50,469 nucleotides of DNA, from NCBI RefSeq assembly GCF_946479885.1, contig NZ_CAMLHM010000025.1:1-50469 (forward strand), in the 5' to 3' direction. Below the pieces are notes generated by a model. It did not search any database, was not told where the DNA came from, and saw nothing but the letters and a program-made list of their open reading frames with translations. The translations under genes were made by a program, and so were the position numbers. The DNA comes from an uncultured Devosia sp. (GTDB lineage: Bacteria; Pseudomonadota; Alphaproteobacteria; Rhizobiales; Devosiaceae). This document shows, piece by piece, positions 17,223 to 25,294 of this stretch (position 1 is its first letter; every line of letters begins with the position of its first letter).

Positions 17223-17741
17223 CTAAAGGTCGACGGTCAGGTTCAGTCGGTCGAGCACGGCGTGGTCGGCGGGATCGACCATGCCGACCAGGAAGCGGGT
17301 GACGACGCGGCGCGAATCCGGCGGCAGGGCGGCAATGGCCGCGGTGATGCGGCTGGCTTGCGTGGCCGAGAGGGTGGCGAAGAACTGCCGGCCCTTGTCG
17401 GTGGCGTGCAGCAGGCGCTGGCGGCGGTCGGCGTGGCCGGTCTTCTGCTCGATATAGCCGTTGTCGATCAGCTGTCGCAGCACGCGCGCCAGGCTCTGCT
17501 TGGTGATCTTGAGGATGTCGAGCAGGTCGGCGACCGGCATGCCGGGCCGCAGATTGACGAAATAGAGCACGCGGTGATGGGCGCGGCCGAAGCCCTGGCG
17601 CTCGAGCAGCGCATCGGCATCGCCGGTGAAATCGCGGTAGGCAAAGAAGAACAGACCCATGATGTCGAGGGGCAGCGCCTCGCCGCCCGGCGGGGCGGAA
17701 TTTATGTCAGCTATGTTGACATTTTTTTGGGTAACTGCCAT
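17223..17741 (-). CDS. MarR family transcriptional regulator
   Basis: This 172-residue regulator has a winged-helix core: MPVADLLDILKITKQSLARVLRQLIDNGYIEQ as recognition region, followed by the wing GHADRRQRLLHATDKGR. It represses or activates genes in response to small ligands; the target is not known. The start is the ATG at 17741; a much longer frame to 18617 is antisense to ilvE and false. It is divergent from ilvE across 135 bases. A short palindrome near its own start codon may be its operator. Confidence 0.9.
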   Translation of the reverse strand: MAVTQKNVNIADINSAPPGGEALPLDIMGLFFFAYRDFTGDADALLERQGFGRAHHRVLYFVNLRPGMPVADLLDILKITKQSLARVLRQLIDNGYIEQKTGHADRRQRLLHATDKGRQFFATLSATQASRITAAIAALPPDSRRVVTRFLVGMVDPADHAVLDRLNLTVDL

Positions 17742-17744
17742 TGT
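17704..17744 (+). promoter_or_regulatory. Candidate ilvE promoter and MarR operator
   Basis: TTGACA at 17716-17721, followed 17 bases later by CATTGT, could be a -35/-10 pair reading toward ilvE. It overlaps an inverted repeat ATGTCA (17704-17709) / TGACAT (17717-17722), a fitting place for a MarR dimer. The region also encodes the first residues of the MarR gene on the other strand. The -10 match is poor. Confidence 0.35.
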
Positions 17745-17876
17745 CTTTCCATCAGGACGCCGCTCCGTCTTATCCTCCAGCCTTTGTGGTTTGCCAAGGC
17801 CTTGGGCCTGAGGCATGATCGGCGCCAAACCGCGACCGCCGCAGAGCGGCGCACAGAAATACTCGGGAGAGGGATC

Positions 17877-18767
17877 ATGGCAGGCGTGCCCATGGACCAG
17901 CGCGAAGGCTGGATCTGGTTTGATGGCGAATTCAAACCGTGGAAAGACGCGAAGATTCACGTGCTGACGCACGGGCTGCACTATGCCAGCTCGGTGTTCG
18001 AGGGTGAGCGCGCCTATGGCGGCGAAATCTTCAAGTCGCGCGAGCACACCGAACGGCTGATCCGCTCGGGCAAGACGCTGGATTTCACCATTCCGTGGTC
18101 GGTCGAGCAGATCGAAGAAGCCAAGCGTGAAGTGCTGGCCAAGAATGGCCTGGTCGACGCCTATATCCGTCCCGTCGCCTGGCGCGGTTCGGAAGAGCTG
18201 AGCGTGCCGGCGCGCAACAATACGGTGCACCTGGCGATCGCAGCCTGGGTGTGGCCGAGCTATTTCTCGGTCGAGGAAAAGCTCAAGGGCATCCGGCTCG
18301 AATGGAGCAAGTGGAAGCGCCCGTCGCCGGAAACCATTCCGTCTTCGGCCAAGGCCGCGGGTCTCTACATGATCTGCACGCTTTCCAAGGATGCGGCCAT
18401 GGCCAATGGCTATTCCGACTCCATGATGCTGGACTATCGCGGCTACGTGGCGGAAGCCACCGGCGCCAACGTGTTCTTCATCAAGGGCAAGGACATCACC
18501 ACGCCGACCCCGGACTGCTTCCTCAACGGCATCACCCGTCAGACGCTGATCGAGCTGGCCAAGCGTAATGGGTATACGGTGACCGAGCGTCACATCATGC
18601 CTGAAGAACTGAGCCAATTCGACGAGTGCTTCCTGACTGGTACGGCCGCCGAGGTTACACCCGTCAGCGAGATCGGGGATTACAAATTCAAGCCCGCCGA
18701 AGGCTGTCGCACGCTGATCGACGCCTATGCGGCTGAAGTCCAGCCCAAGCGGGTCGCCGCGGAATAA
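17877..18767 (+). CDS. ilvE: Branched-chain amino-acid aminotransferase
   Basis: This class IV PLP aminotransferase interconverts leucine, isoleucine and valine with their 2-oxoacids. The 296-residue reading begins MAGVPMDQREGWIWFDGEF. It has the family features THGLHYASSVFEGERAYGG, the PLP lysine in SSAKAAGLYM, DYRGYVAEATGANVFFI, GITRQTLIELA and FLTGTAAEVTPV. The ATG at 17877 follows GGGAGAGGGA; the long upstream frame is not coding. It is a single-gene unit with a bidirectional terminator after it. Confidence 0.95.
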   Translation: MAGVPMDQREGWIWFDGEFKPWKDAKIHVLTHGLHYASSVFEGERAYGGEIFKSREHTERLIRSGKTLDFTIPWSVEQIEEAKREVLAKNGLVDAYIRPVAWRGSEELSVPARNNTVHLAIAAWVWPSYFSVEEKLKGIRLEWSKWKRPSPETIPSSAKAAGLYMICTLSKDAAMANGYSDSMMLDYRGYVAEATGANVFFIKGKDITTPTPDCFLNGITRQTLIELAKRNGYTVTERHIMPEELSQFDECFLTGTAAEVTPVSEIGDYKFKPAEGCRTLIDAYAAEVQPKRVAAE

Positions 18768-18783
18768 GCGGAATCAGATTGTG

Positions 18784-18813
18784 AAAAAGCCGGGCCAAGT
18801 GCCCGGCTTTTTT
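18784..18813. terminator. Bidirectional intrinsic terminator
   Basis: A 12-base stem AAAAAGCCGGGC / GCCCGGCTTTTT (18784-18795 and 18801-18812) has a five-base loop and T runs on both strands. It sits between the convergent ilvE and moaE genes and can end transcripts from both sides, though it lies 199 bases past the moaE stop. Confidence 0.92.
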
Positions 18814-18833
18814 GTTTGTTTGGTGCCACGCCC

Positions 18834-18985
18834 TCGTGGTTCGACAAGCTCACCATGAGAGCCACTGGATGCCCATCGAAGGTTCAAACCAACTCGATCG
18901 TCACCCTCGGGCTTGACCCGAGGGCTCTTCACTTTGCCGCGGGTTCGGCAAGTACAGTGCCCTCGGGTCAAGCCCTGACGTGACG
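18834..18985. repeat. Two intergenic repeats after ilvE
   Basis: A half copy of the GGTTCGACAAGCTCACCATG repeat (18834-18860) is followed by an inverted repeat whose arms are 18899-18925 and 18959-18985, built on the core CCTCGGGCTTGACCCGAGG. The second arm is partly degenerate. The same core recurs at 23287-23370 and 33331-33412. No gene is seen between ilvE and moaE. Confidence 0.75.
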
Positions 18986-19011
18986 TGCGGTGAGTGGGAC
19001 GACATGTGTGG

Positions 19012-19458
19012 TCACTCCCAGCGCGCCTTGGCCGTGTCGTCTTCGGGCTTGGCCTCTACCCAATGGGTGCCGTGAGGGCCGGTTTCCTGCTTCCAGAATG
19101 GGGCGTCGGTCTTGAGGTAGTCCATCAGGAATTCGGCACCCTTGAAGGCCGCGTCGCGGTGGGGTGACAGGGTCATGACCTGGACGATGGGCTCGCCGGG
19201 GGCGAGGGTGCCGTAGCGGTGGATGACTGTCGCGGCGAGCAGGCCGAAGCGGGCGGTGGCCTCGGCGACAATTGAGGTGAGCTGGTTGATGGCCAGCTCA
19301 GGATAGCATTCGAGCGTCAGGGCGGTGATCGGGTCGTCAGCCTTGCTGCGCACGACGCCGGTGAAGGTGGCGGCGGCACCGGCGCCGTTGCTGGCCGCGA
19401 GGAAGGCGTTGAGCTCGGCGCCGGGGTCGAAACTCTCGGTCTGGACGCGCACGTTCAT
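19012..19458 (-). CDS. moaE: Molybdopterin synthase catalytic subunit MoaE
   Basis: MoaE, with MoaD, adds two sulphurs to cyclic pyranopterin monophosphate to make molybdopterin. The 148-residue protein has the signature blocks ATFTGVVRSKADD, LTLECYPELAINQL, VIHRYGTLAPGEPIV, LSPHRDAAFKGAEFLMDYLK and the catalytic lysine segment TDAPFWKQE. It follows moaD on the same strand with one base between the stop and the ATG. The pgsA-moaD-moaE order is a widespread arrangement in this order of bacteria. Confidence 0.96.
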   Translation of the reverse strand: MNVRVQTESFDPGAELNAFLAASNGAGAAATFTGVVRSKADDPITALTLECYPELAINQLTSIVAEATARFGLLAATVIHRYGTLAPGEPIVQVMTLSPHRDAAFKGAEFLMDYLKTDAPFWKQETGPHGTHWVEAKPEDDTAKARWE

Positions 19459-19459
19459 G

Positions 19460-19711
19460 TCAGCCGCCGGTCATGGGCGGGAAGAGGGCGATGACGCTGG
19501 CGCCGGCAATGGGGGCGGCGTGGGTAACCAACTTGGCGTCGACGGCCGCCTTGATGAGCGCACGCTTCTCGACGGCATGGGCGAAGGCCTCGTCGCGACC
19601 GGCCAGCCAATCGATGAGATCGGCGACGGTTGCCACCTCAGGAGGGGGCGACACCTCTTCCTCGCCGCGGTTGAGGCGTTCGCGCAGCCAGGCGAAGTAG
19701 AGGATCTTCAT
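19460..19711 (-). CDS. moaD: Molybdopterin synthase sulphur carrier MoaD
   Basis: This 83-residue ubiquitin-fold protein ends in the required double glycine (FPPMTGG), which carries the thiocarboxylate donated to MoaE. Start: MKILYFAWLRERLNRGEEE. The ATG at 19711 overlaps the pgsA stop codon (ATGA); the longer frame to 19882 runs into pgsA. The middle region AGASVIALFPP is typical of the fold. It is coupled to moaE downstream. Confidence 0.95.
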   Translation of the reverse strand: MKILYFAWLRERLNRGEEEVSPPPEVATVADLIDWLAGRDEAFAHAVEKRALIKAAVDAKLVTHAAPIAGASVIALFPPMTGG

Positions 19712-20274
19712 TTCTGGTCTTCGACGAGATGTGGCCAGCTGGCGCGGAGATACTGGAAACCAGTCCACAGCGTGAGCGCCCCCGCAACCCAGAGCAGGAT
19801 GTCGCTGACCAGGCCGAAGCCGGGGACTATTTTCTCGAGGAGGACTGCGGCCAGCGCGACCAGCTGGATCGTGGTCTTCCACTTGGCCAGCCAGCTGACG
19901 GGCAACACCACCGTGATATTGCCGAGGAACTCCCGCAGGCCGGGAATGAAGAATTCACGGAACAGGATGGCGCAGGCGGGGATCATGTCCCGGCCCGAGA
20001 AGCTGCCGTCCCAGGCCAGGGCGGCGATCAGGATGCCCACCAGCAGCTTGTCGGCAATGGGGTCGAGCATGCGGCCGAGCGGCGAATACTGGTTCCAGGC
20101 GCGGGCCAGATAGCCATCGAGCCAATCGCTGGCGGCGGCGATGACGTAGATGATGAGCGCCACGAGCCGCAGAATGATATCGCCCTGCATCACCAGCGCG
20201 ACGATCGGAATGATCGCCAGGATGCGGGCGATGGTGATGAGGTTTGGAACGAGCAGCAAAGGGTTCTTGGCCAT
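19708..20274 (-). CDS. pgsA: CDP-diacylglycerol-glycerol-3-phosphate phosphatidyltransferase
   Basis: PgsA makes phosphatidylglycerol phosphate at the inner membrane. The 188-residue protein has four to six membrane segments and the CDP-alcohol phosphotransferase motif: Asp53, Gly54, Ala57, Arg58, Gly67, Asp71 and Asp75 (in SDWLDGYLARAW and LGRMLDPIADK). The start MAKNPLLLVPNLITIARI is canonical. The longer frame upstream carries repeat sequence and is excluded. It is translationally coupled to moaD. In relatives uvrC is often just upstream; here aroG, corA and repeats separate them. Confidence 0.94.
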   Translation of the reverse strand: MAKNPLLLVPNLITIARILAIIPIVALVMQGDIILRLVALIIYVIAAASDWLDGYLARAWNQYSPLGRMLDPIADKLLVGILIAALAWDGSFSGRDMIPACAILFREFFIPGLREFLGNITVVLPVSWLAKWKTTIQLVALAAVLLEKIVPGFGLVSDILLWVAGALTLWTGFQYLRASWPHLVEDQK

Positions 20275-20327
20275 GGGTGGACAGAACAGGAAGATACGTC
20301 CCCGGGTCAAGCCCGGGGACAACTTCG

Positions 20328-21401
20328 TTACGCCACCTGCTGATTGGTGACCGCCCGGCGCTGCGTCACGGCTTCGGCCAGGGCTTCCAGTGCCGCGACC
20401 GTGGTGTCCCAATCAATGCAGCCATCGGTGATGGACTGGCCATAGACCAGCTCGCGGCCTTCGACGAGGTCCTGCCGCCCGGCGACTAGGTTGGATTCGA
20501 CCATCACACCGATGATACGGCGATCGCCGGACGCCATCTGGGCGCCGATATCGGCGAGGACCAATGGTTGGTTTTCCGGGTTCTTGGACGAGTTGGCGTG
20601 GCTGGCGTCGATCATGATGGTCGGCGGGAGGCCGGCCTTCTCGGCGGCGGCCGCGGCGGCGTCGACGCTTGCGGCGTCGTAGTTGGTGGTTTTGCCGCCG
20701 CGCAGGATGATGTGGCAATCCTCATTGCCCGTGGTGGCGGCGATGGCGGAGCGGCCATCCTTGGTCACGGCCAGGAAATGGTGGGGCTGGCTGGCCGAAC
20801 TTACGGCGTCGAGAGCGATCTTGACGTTGCCATCGGTGCCATTCTTGAAGCCGACCGGGCAGGACAGGCCTGAGGCCAGCTCGCGATGGATCTGGCTTTC
20901 GGTGGTGCGGGCGCCGATGGCAGCCCAGCTGACGAGGTCGGCAATGTATTGCGGCGTCGTCATGTCGAGGAATTCGCAGGCGGCGGGCAGGCCGAGATTG
21001 GCGACATCGAGCAGCAGCGCGCGGGCCGTGTGGAGACCCGCATCGATGTCGAAGCTGCCATCGAGGTTGGGATCGTTGATCAGGCCCTTCCAGCCGACCG
21101 TGGTGCGGGGCTTTTCGAAATAGACGCGCATGATGATCTCGAGCCGGTCGCCCAGGGACTCGCGCAGCGCAACCAGGCGCTTCGCGTAATCCAGCGCCGC
21201 GGCGGGATCGTGAATGGAGCAGGGGCCGACGACGACGGCAACGCGGTCGTCAGTGCCGGCAAGGATGTTGTGGAAAGCGTGGCGGGCGCTCAGGACAGTG
21301 CGAGTGGCGGCGTCGGTGCGCGGATGCTGGCGCATGACCTCGATCGGCGTGGTCAGCGGCTTTATCGCGGTGATGCGAAGGTCGTCGGTGGATTTGAGCA
21401 C
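20328..21401 (-). CDS. aroG: 3-deoxy-7-phosphoheptulonate synthase (DAHP synthase)
   Basis: This class I DAHP synthase performs the first step of the shikimate pathway, joining phosphoenolpyruvate and erythrose-4-phosphate. The 357-residue protein has VVVGPCSIHDPAAALDYA, RVYFEKPRTTVGWKGLINDP, the ISOFORM-typical CEFLDMTTPQYIADLVSWAAIG portion, SCPVGFKNGTDG, ILRGGKTTNYD and the metal-binding IDASHANSSKN. The start is a GTG at 21401 after a GAGGAG site. An attenuator with an aromatic-rich leader peptide precedes it, so expression is predicted to follow aromatic aminoacyl-tRNA levels. This would add to or replace allosteric feedback, which cannot be judged here. Confidence 0.95.
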   Translation of the reverse strand: MLKSTDDLRITAIKPLTTPIEVMRQHPRTDAATRTVLSARHAFHNILAGTDDRVAVVVGPCSIHDPAAALDYAKRLVALRESLGDRLEIIMRVYFEKPRTTVGWKGLINDPNLDGSFDIDAGLHTARALLLDVANLGLPAACEFLDMTTPQYIADLVSWAAIGARTTESQIHRELASGLSCPVGFKNGTDGNVKIALDAVSSASQPHHFLAVTKDGRSAIAATTGNEDCHIILRGGKTTNYDAASVDAAAAAAEKAGLPPTIMIDASHANSSKNPENQPLVLADIGAQMASGDRRIIGVMVESNLVAGRQDLVEGRELVYGQSITDGCIDWDTTVAALEALAEAVTQRRAVTNQQVA

Positions 21402-21446
21402 TTGGTAGTCTCCTCGGAACTCTTGAATTCTGGGGAGGCGGCCAAC

Positions 21447-21474
21447 AAAAAAGCCGCCTCGGATGGGGGCGGCT
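21447..21474 (-). terminator. Intrinsic terminator in aroG leader
   Basis: This is the 3:4 hairpin of the attenuator: a seven-base-pair GC-rich stem with a nine-base loop and six Ts, ending about 45 bases before the aroG GTG. Confidence 0.88.
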
Positions 21475-21546
21475 GGCTTCGGGTTTGGTCGTATCTTTGT
21501 GAGATCAGATCAAGCGCGCGGTAGCCTCCGCCGGGAGCGGATAGCT
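21447..21546 (-). promoter_or_regulatory. Transcription attenuator of aroG
   Basis: Four pairing segments can be traced on the minus strand. The 1:2 hairpin pairs TCCGC with GCGGA, extended by AGC/GCT (21546-21523). The 2:3 antiterminator pairs GGCGG-A-GGCT (21532-21523) with AGCC-AG-CCGCC (21478-21468). The 3:4 terminator pairs AGCCGCC (21474-21468) with GGCGGCT (21458-21452), followed by six Ts. Ribosome stalling on the aromatic codons would cover segment 1, favour 2:3 and allow read-through into aroG. Pairings are seen; the mechanism is inferred from classical amino-acid attenuators. Confidence 0.82.
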
Positions 21547-21582
21547 AAACCAAAACGAATAAGCGGCGGCAGAACGGATCAT
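21505..21582 (-). CDS. Aromatic-rich leader peptide of aroG
   Basis: This short frame of 25 codons starts at ATG 21582 and ends at TGA 21505. Residues 8-14 are YSFWFSY: two Tyr, two Phe and one Trp codon within seven. The run ends exactly where the first attenuator hairpin begins. A leader with all three aromatic amino acids fits an enzyme serving all three pathways. No strong ribosome-binding site is visible upstream (CACATCACGCC). Coding is inferred from the codon cluster and its placement. Confidence 0.8.
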   Translation of the reverse strand: MIRSAAAYSFWFSYPLPAEATARLI

Positions 21583-21678
21583 GGCGTGATGTGTAGCGCG
21601 GGAATTCGCGGTTTGTCGAGTCCGACTTTTGGGCGAACGAATGCGCCGCCTGAAATGCGGTTATCGTGTCGTCCGTTC

Positions 21679-21765
21679 GCTCTGGGAGACGCCAAGGGGC
21701 GCTCTGGGAGACGCCAAGGGGCGCTCTGGGAGACGCCAAGGGGCGCTCCAGGAGACGCCAGGGGC
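21679..21765. repeat. 22-bp tandem repeat, four units
   Basis: Three perfect consecutive copies of a 22-base unit (core TCTGGGAGACGCCAAGGGG) begin at 21679, 21701 and 21723. A fourth diverged 21-base copy occupies 21745-21765. The unit length is not a multiple of three, so it cannot be a simple protein repeat. Each unit contains a nearly self-complementary GGCGCTC/GAGACGCC stretch. Confidence 0.93.
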
Positions 21766-21850
21766 GACCTGGGAGCGATGGTGGCGAGGCGCCTGCCTCG
21801 AAAGGGTAGAGTGGAAGTGAGACCGGTGCCTCGCCACCATGCCGGGATTT

Positions 21851-22085
21851 TGCGCACACGCATTGAGCGGCCACCCATCATTGTGGGGTTGAGACCGGCA
21901 ATGCAGGCAAGGCTGTGACGCCCCGCAAACCCCGCACTGCCGTTCCGGCTGGTGGTCAGCATCCATGCGGGAGAATGGCGACCCATCCTCCCCGGCTGTC
22001 GTTCCCGCCGGTCACTCGTCATGATCGCGCTCTGGCGGGGCGATGGCGGGAGAATACCGGAGGTTTTGCGGGCGGGGATAAGTTT
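21851..22085 (+). repeat. Dispersed intergenic element, copy A
   Basis: This block shares with 44951-45235, in the same order, the segments TGCGCAC-CAT-GAGCGGCCACCC, CCGG-TGGTGGTCAGCATCCA, GGCGACCC and GGCGGGGATAAGTTT, separated by divergent sequence. The shared blocks point to a common element of about 240-285 bases. No open frame is conserved between the copies. Confidence 0.7.
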
Positions 22086-22102
22086 GCTGGAGAAGGAAGA
22101 AT

Positions 22103-22166
22103 GCCCCCTCCTAGCCTCCCTCTGAAAAGGGGGCGGAATCCGCGCGGTGGGGGAGGCTGGATTGTG
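22103..22166. repeat. GC-rich inverted repeat before corA stop
   Basis: Arms AGCCTCCCTC and GGGGGAGGCT flank a central GGCGGAATCCGCGC. It resembles the CCTCCC-rich palindromes at 39057-39154. It may act as a hairpin at the 3' end of the corA transcript. Confidence 0.55.
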
Positions 22167-22191
22167 CCACAAACTGGATCGGCCGCTCCAT

Positions 22192-23199
22192 CTACAGCCA
22201 GCCGCTCTTGCGCAGGCGGTAGTAGAGCGTGCCGCAGATGGTGGCGACTGATGTGAGGATGGCCAGGTAGCCATATTGCCATTTGAGTTCGGGCATGAAT
22301 TCGAAATTCATCCCGTAAATGCCGGCAACGGCGGTGGGCACGGCGAGGATGGCGGCCCAGGCGGCTAGGCGGCGAGAAATGTGGGTCTGCTGCACCTGGC
22401 CGGCCATCATCGATGCTTCGAAGGCGAAGGCCAGCACTTCGCGCAGCGCGTCGATCTCGTCCTGAACGCGGTGAATGTGGTCGGTGACGTCGCGGAATAG
22501 GGGCTGCATGGTGGCTTCGATGGGGCGAACCTCGACACGCTGAATGCGGCGACAGACATCGACCAGGGCAGAGGCGGCGTTGCGCAGGCGGAGCAGGTCG
22601 CGGCGCAGCATGTAGAGCCGTTGTACCTCGGACTGCTGCAGTTCGCCGAACACCTTGTCCTCGATGGCTTCGACCTCGGTATTCATGGTTTCGAGGACGG
22701 GCATGTAGTTGTCGACGATAAAGTCGAGCAGCGCATAGAGGATGTAGTCCTCGCCGTGGGACAAGACCGACGGGCAGGATTCAGCGCGCTGGCGCACCGG
22801 GGCATAAGACGTCGAGGCGCCGTGGCGGACCGAGACGATGTAGCCGCGGCCGATGAAGATATGGGTTTCGCCAAAGCTGATGCGGCCTTCGAGCATGTGC
22901 GCGGTGCGGGCGACGATGAAGACGCAATCGCCGTATTGTTCGAGCTTGGGGCGCTGGTGCGGCTGGGCGGCGTCCTCGATGGCCAGATCGTGGAGGCCGA
23001 ATTCGCGCTGGACGCGAGCCAAGAGGTCGGTGCTGGGTTCGAGGAGGCCGATCCAGACGACGTGGCCGGGGCGCTTGCGCCACTCGCCGGCGCCATCGAT
23101 GCCGATATCGGCGAGACGCTGGCCGCCGGCATAGACGCTGGCGGCGACGACACCGGGTTCGAGCGGGAGTTTTTCTTCGACTGGAACAGCGTGCAGCAT
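22192..23199 (-). CDS. corA: CorA family Mg2+ transporter
   Basis: This 335-residue channel-type divalent cation transporter has a long cytoplasmic N-terminal domain (to about residue 270) with helices such as VFGELQQSEVQRLYMLRRDLLRLR. Two C-terminal membrane helices follow, with the selectivity motif YGMNFEFMPE at the pore entrance. It would form a pentamer importing Mg2+, or another divalent cation such as Co2+ or Ni2+ in some relatives. The ATG at 23199 has a GGAGGCCC site. It is flanked on both sides by repeats and is probably transcribed alone. Confidence 0.93.
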   Translation of the reverse strand: MLHAVPVEEKLPLEPGVVAASVYAGGQRLADIGIDGAGEWRKRPGHVVWIGLLEPSTDLLARVQREFGLHDLAIEDAAQPHQRPKLEQYGDCVFIVARTAHMLEGRISFGETHIFIGRGYIVSVRHGASTSYAPVRQRAESCPSVLSHGEDYILYALLDFIVDNYMPVLETMNTEVEAIEDKVFGELQQSEVQRLYMLRRDLLRLRNAASALVDVCRRIQRVEVRPIEATMQPLFRDVTDHIHRVQDEIDALREVLAFAFEASMMAGQVQQTHISRRLAAWAAILAVPTAVAGIYGMNFEFMPELKWQYGYLAILTSVATICGTLYYRLRKSGWL

Positions 23200-23286
23200 G
23201 ATGGGCCTCCTACACGAGGAGGGATGCTACGCCTGTTGGGTTAAGGAGAACAGAGCGGGGTAAGAGCTTCGCTACCAACCATTGAA

Positions 23287-23370
23287 CGTCACCCTCGGGC
23301 TTGACCCGAGGGCGTTATACTTCCTGAACGCCGCAAGTGAAGAGCCCTCGGGTCAAGCCCGAGGGTGACG
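23287..23370. repeat. Perfect 27-bp inverted repeat
   Basis: The arms at 23287-23313 and 23344-23370 are exact reverse complements over 27 bases (core CACCCTCGGGCTTGACCCGA), with a 30-base loop. It lies between uvrC and corA. It is the best-preserved copy of a family also found at 18899-18985 and 33331-33412, with single arms near 20299-20320 and 49058-49080. Confidence 0.9.
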
Positions 23371-23413
23371 GCCGGTGGGATGGGAAGCGCAGGCGCCCGA
23401 GCCCATACGCGCG

Positions 23414-25294
23414 CTATTCCACGCGATTAAAATGATCGTAGATCAGCTGGGCCATGGCGCTGGAAATGGTGGGGACCGATTGCAGGTCGGCGAGGCTGGC
23501 GCGGCCGACGGCCTTGGCGGAGCCAAAGTGGTTGAGCAGCGCGCGCTTGCGGGTGGGGCCGATGCCTTCGATCTCGTCGAGCGGGTTCTTGACCGCGGCC
23601 TTGTTGCGCTTGGCGCGGTGGGTGCCGATGGCGAAGCGGTGGGCTTCGTCGCGCAGGCGCTGGACATAGTAGAGGACCGGATCGCGATGCGGCAGCATGA
23701 AGGCCTCGCGGCCCTCCATGAAGAATTTCTCGCGGCCGGCATCGCGCTCCTCGCCCTTGGCGATGCCGATGAAGGTCACTTCCTTGGGGAGATTGAGTTC
23801 GGCGATGACGCCGCGCACCGCGCTCATCTGGCCGGCGCCGCCGTCGATGAAGACGACATCGGGCCAATCGGGCATGCCGCTGCTCTCGTCCTCGGCGTCA
23901 TCAGCGCTTTCATTGGCCAGGCGGGTGAAGCGGCGGGTCAGCACTTCGCGCATCATGCCGAAGTCGTCGCCGGCGACGATATCGGATTTGATGTTGAAGG
24001 TGCGGTAGTGCTTCTTGGAGAAGCCTTCCTCTCCCGCCACGACCATGGCGCCAACCATGTTGGTGCCTGAAATATGCGAGTTGTCGTAGGTCTCGATACG
24101 GCGGGGCACGTCGTCGAGGCCGAAGGTTTCGGCGACGCCCTCGAGCAGTGCGCGATTGGTGGCGCCTTCGGCGAGCTGGCGGCCAAGGGCCTCGCGCGCA
24201 TTGTTGAGGGCGTGGTTGACCAGGTCGCGCTTTTCGCCACGCTTGGGCTGTTCGATATAGACACGACGGCCGGCGCGGGTGGAGAGCGCCTCTTCCATAA
24301 GTGCCGGTTCGGACAGTTCGTGGCTGATGAGAACGAGCCGCGCCGGGGTGCGGTTTTCGTAGAACTGGCCGATAAACGCTTCAAGCACCTCGGCGTCCGA
24401 GAGGCTGGCATCGGCGCGTGGGCGATAGGGATAGTTGCCCCAGTTCTGGAAGGCGCGGAAGAAGAAGACCTGTACGCAGAACTGGCCGCCCTCGTGGTGG
24501 ATGGCGAAGACGTCGGCTTCTTCCACCGTCTTGGCGGTGGCGTCGCCCTGCGACTGGATCAGGGCCAAGGCAGAGAGGCGATCGCGGATCAGGGCAGCGC
24601 GCTCGAAATCGAGCTGTTCGGCGGCCTGGTTCATGTCGCGCTGCAGGTGGTCGCGCACACCCTGCGACTTGCCTGACAGGAAGAGGCGGGCGTCTTCGAC
24701 CAGTTCGCCATAGGCCTCGAGCGAGACCTCGCGCGTGCAGGGGCCAGCGCAGCGCTTGATCTGGTGCTGCAAGCAGGGGCGGGTGCGGGCGGCGTAGAAG
24801 CTGTCCGAGCAGTTGCGCAGCAGGAAGGCCTTTTGCAGGCTGGCAATGGTGCGCCCGACTGCGGTGGCCGAGGCGAAGGGGCCGAAATAGTGGCCTTGGC
24901 GACGGCGGGTGCCACGATGCTTGGTGAGCTCGGGCGCCTCGTGATCGGTAGCGATCAGGATATAGGGGAAGCTCTTGTCGTCGCGCAGCAACACGTTGAA
25001 GCGGGGCTTGAGCCGCTTGATCATGTTGGCTTCGAGCAGGAGGGCCTCGGCCTCGGTCTCGGTGCGCACGAATTCCATGTTGACGGTGGCCGCGATCATC
25101 CGCTGCAGGCGGACTTCGAGACCGTCGGGGCGGGTGTAGTTGGTGACGCGCGCCTTGAGGTTGCGCGCCTTGCCCACATACATGACCTCGCCTTCGGCAT
25201 CGAGCATGCGATAGACGCCGGGGGCCGCCGGCAGGGTGCGGACGAAGGCGCGGATGACCTCGTGGCCGGAGGGCGGGGGAGCGGTGTCGGTCAT
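23414..25294 (-). CDS. uvrC: Excinuclease ABC subunit C (UvrC)
   Basis: UvrC makes the two incisions in nucleotide excision repair. The 626-residue protein has an N-terminal GIY-YIG nuclease ([25 protein letters not shown]), the Cys-containing segment [19 protein letters not shown], a UVR domain ([17 protein letters not shown]), the RNase H-like 5' nuclease domain ([28 protein letters not shown]) and C-terminal helix-hairpin-helix motifs ([21 protein letters not shown]). The ATG at 25294 overlaps the stop of the SDR gene (ATGA). uvrB lies at the right end of the window, not linked to it. Confidence 0.97.
   Translation of the reverse strand: MTDTAPPPSGHEVIRAFVRTLPAAPGVYRMLDAEGEVMYVGKARNLKARVTNYTRPDGLEVRLQRMIAATVNMEFVRTETEAEALLLEANMIKRLKPRFNVLLRDDKSFPYILIATDHEAPELTKHRGTRRRQGHYFGPFASATAVGRTIASLQKAFLLRNCSDSFYAARTRPCLQHQIKRCAGPCTREVSLEAYGELVEDARLFLSGKSQGVRDHLQRDMNQAAEQLDFERAALIRDRLSALALIQSQGDATAKTVEEADVFAIHHEGGQFCVQVFFFRAFQNWGNYPYRPRADASLSDAEVLEAFIGQFYENRTPARLVLISHELSEPALMEEALSTRAGRRVYIEQPKRGEKRDLVNHALNNAREALGRQLAEGATNRALLEGVAETFGLDDVPRRIETYDNSHISGTNMVGAMVVAGEEGFSKKHYRTFNIKSDIVAGDDFGMMREVLTRRFTRLANESADDAEDESSGMPDWPDVVFIDGGAGQMSAVRGVIAELNLPKEVTFIGIAKGEERDAGREKFFMEGREAFMLPHRDPVLYYVQRLRDEAHRFAIGTHRAKRNKAAVKNPLDEIEGIGPTRKRALLNHFGSAKAVGRASLADLQSVPTISSAMAQLIYDHFNRVE

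Larger units (their letters stand above)
21583..22191. other. Gene-free repeat-rich spacer between aroG leader and corA
   Basis: These 609 bases hold the presumed aroG promoter, a 22-base tandem repeat (21679-21765), one copy of a dispersed element (21851-22085) and a GC-rich inverted repeat (22103-22166). Open frames of up to 231 codons occur on both strands, but they overlap each other and read through the repeats in several phases, so I call no gene here. Confidence 0.65.

Noticed and set aside
16920..18767. A 615-codon frame ending as ilvE.
   Set aside because: Only the part from 17877 matches an aminotransferase; upstream it crosses an inverted repeat and the MarR gene on the other strand.
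21545..22274. Overlapping minus-strand frames of 101-231 codons between the aroG leader and corA.
   Set aside because: They read the 22-bp tandem repeat in different phases, cross the dispersed element and look like no protein.
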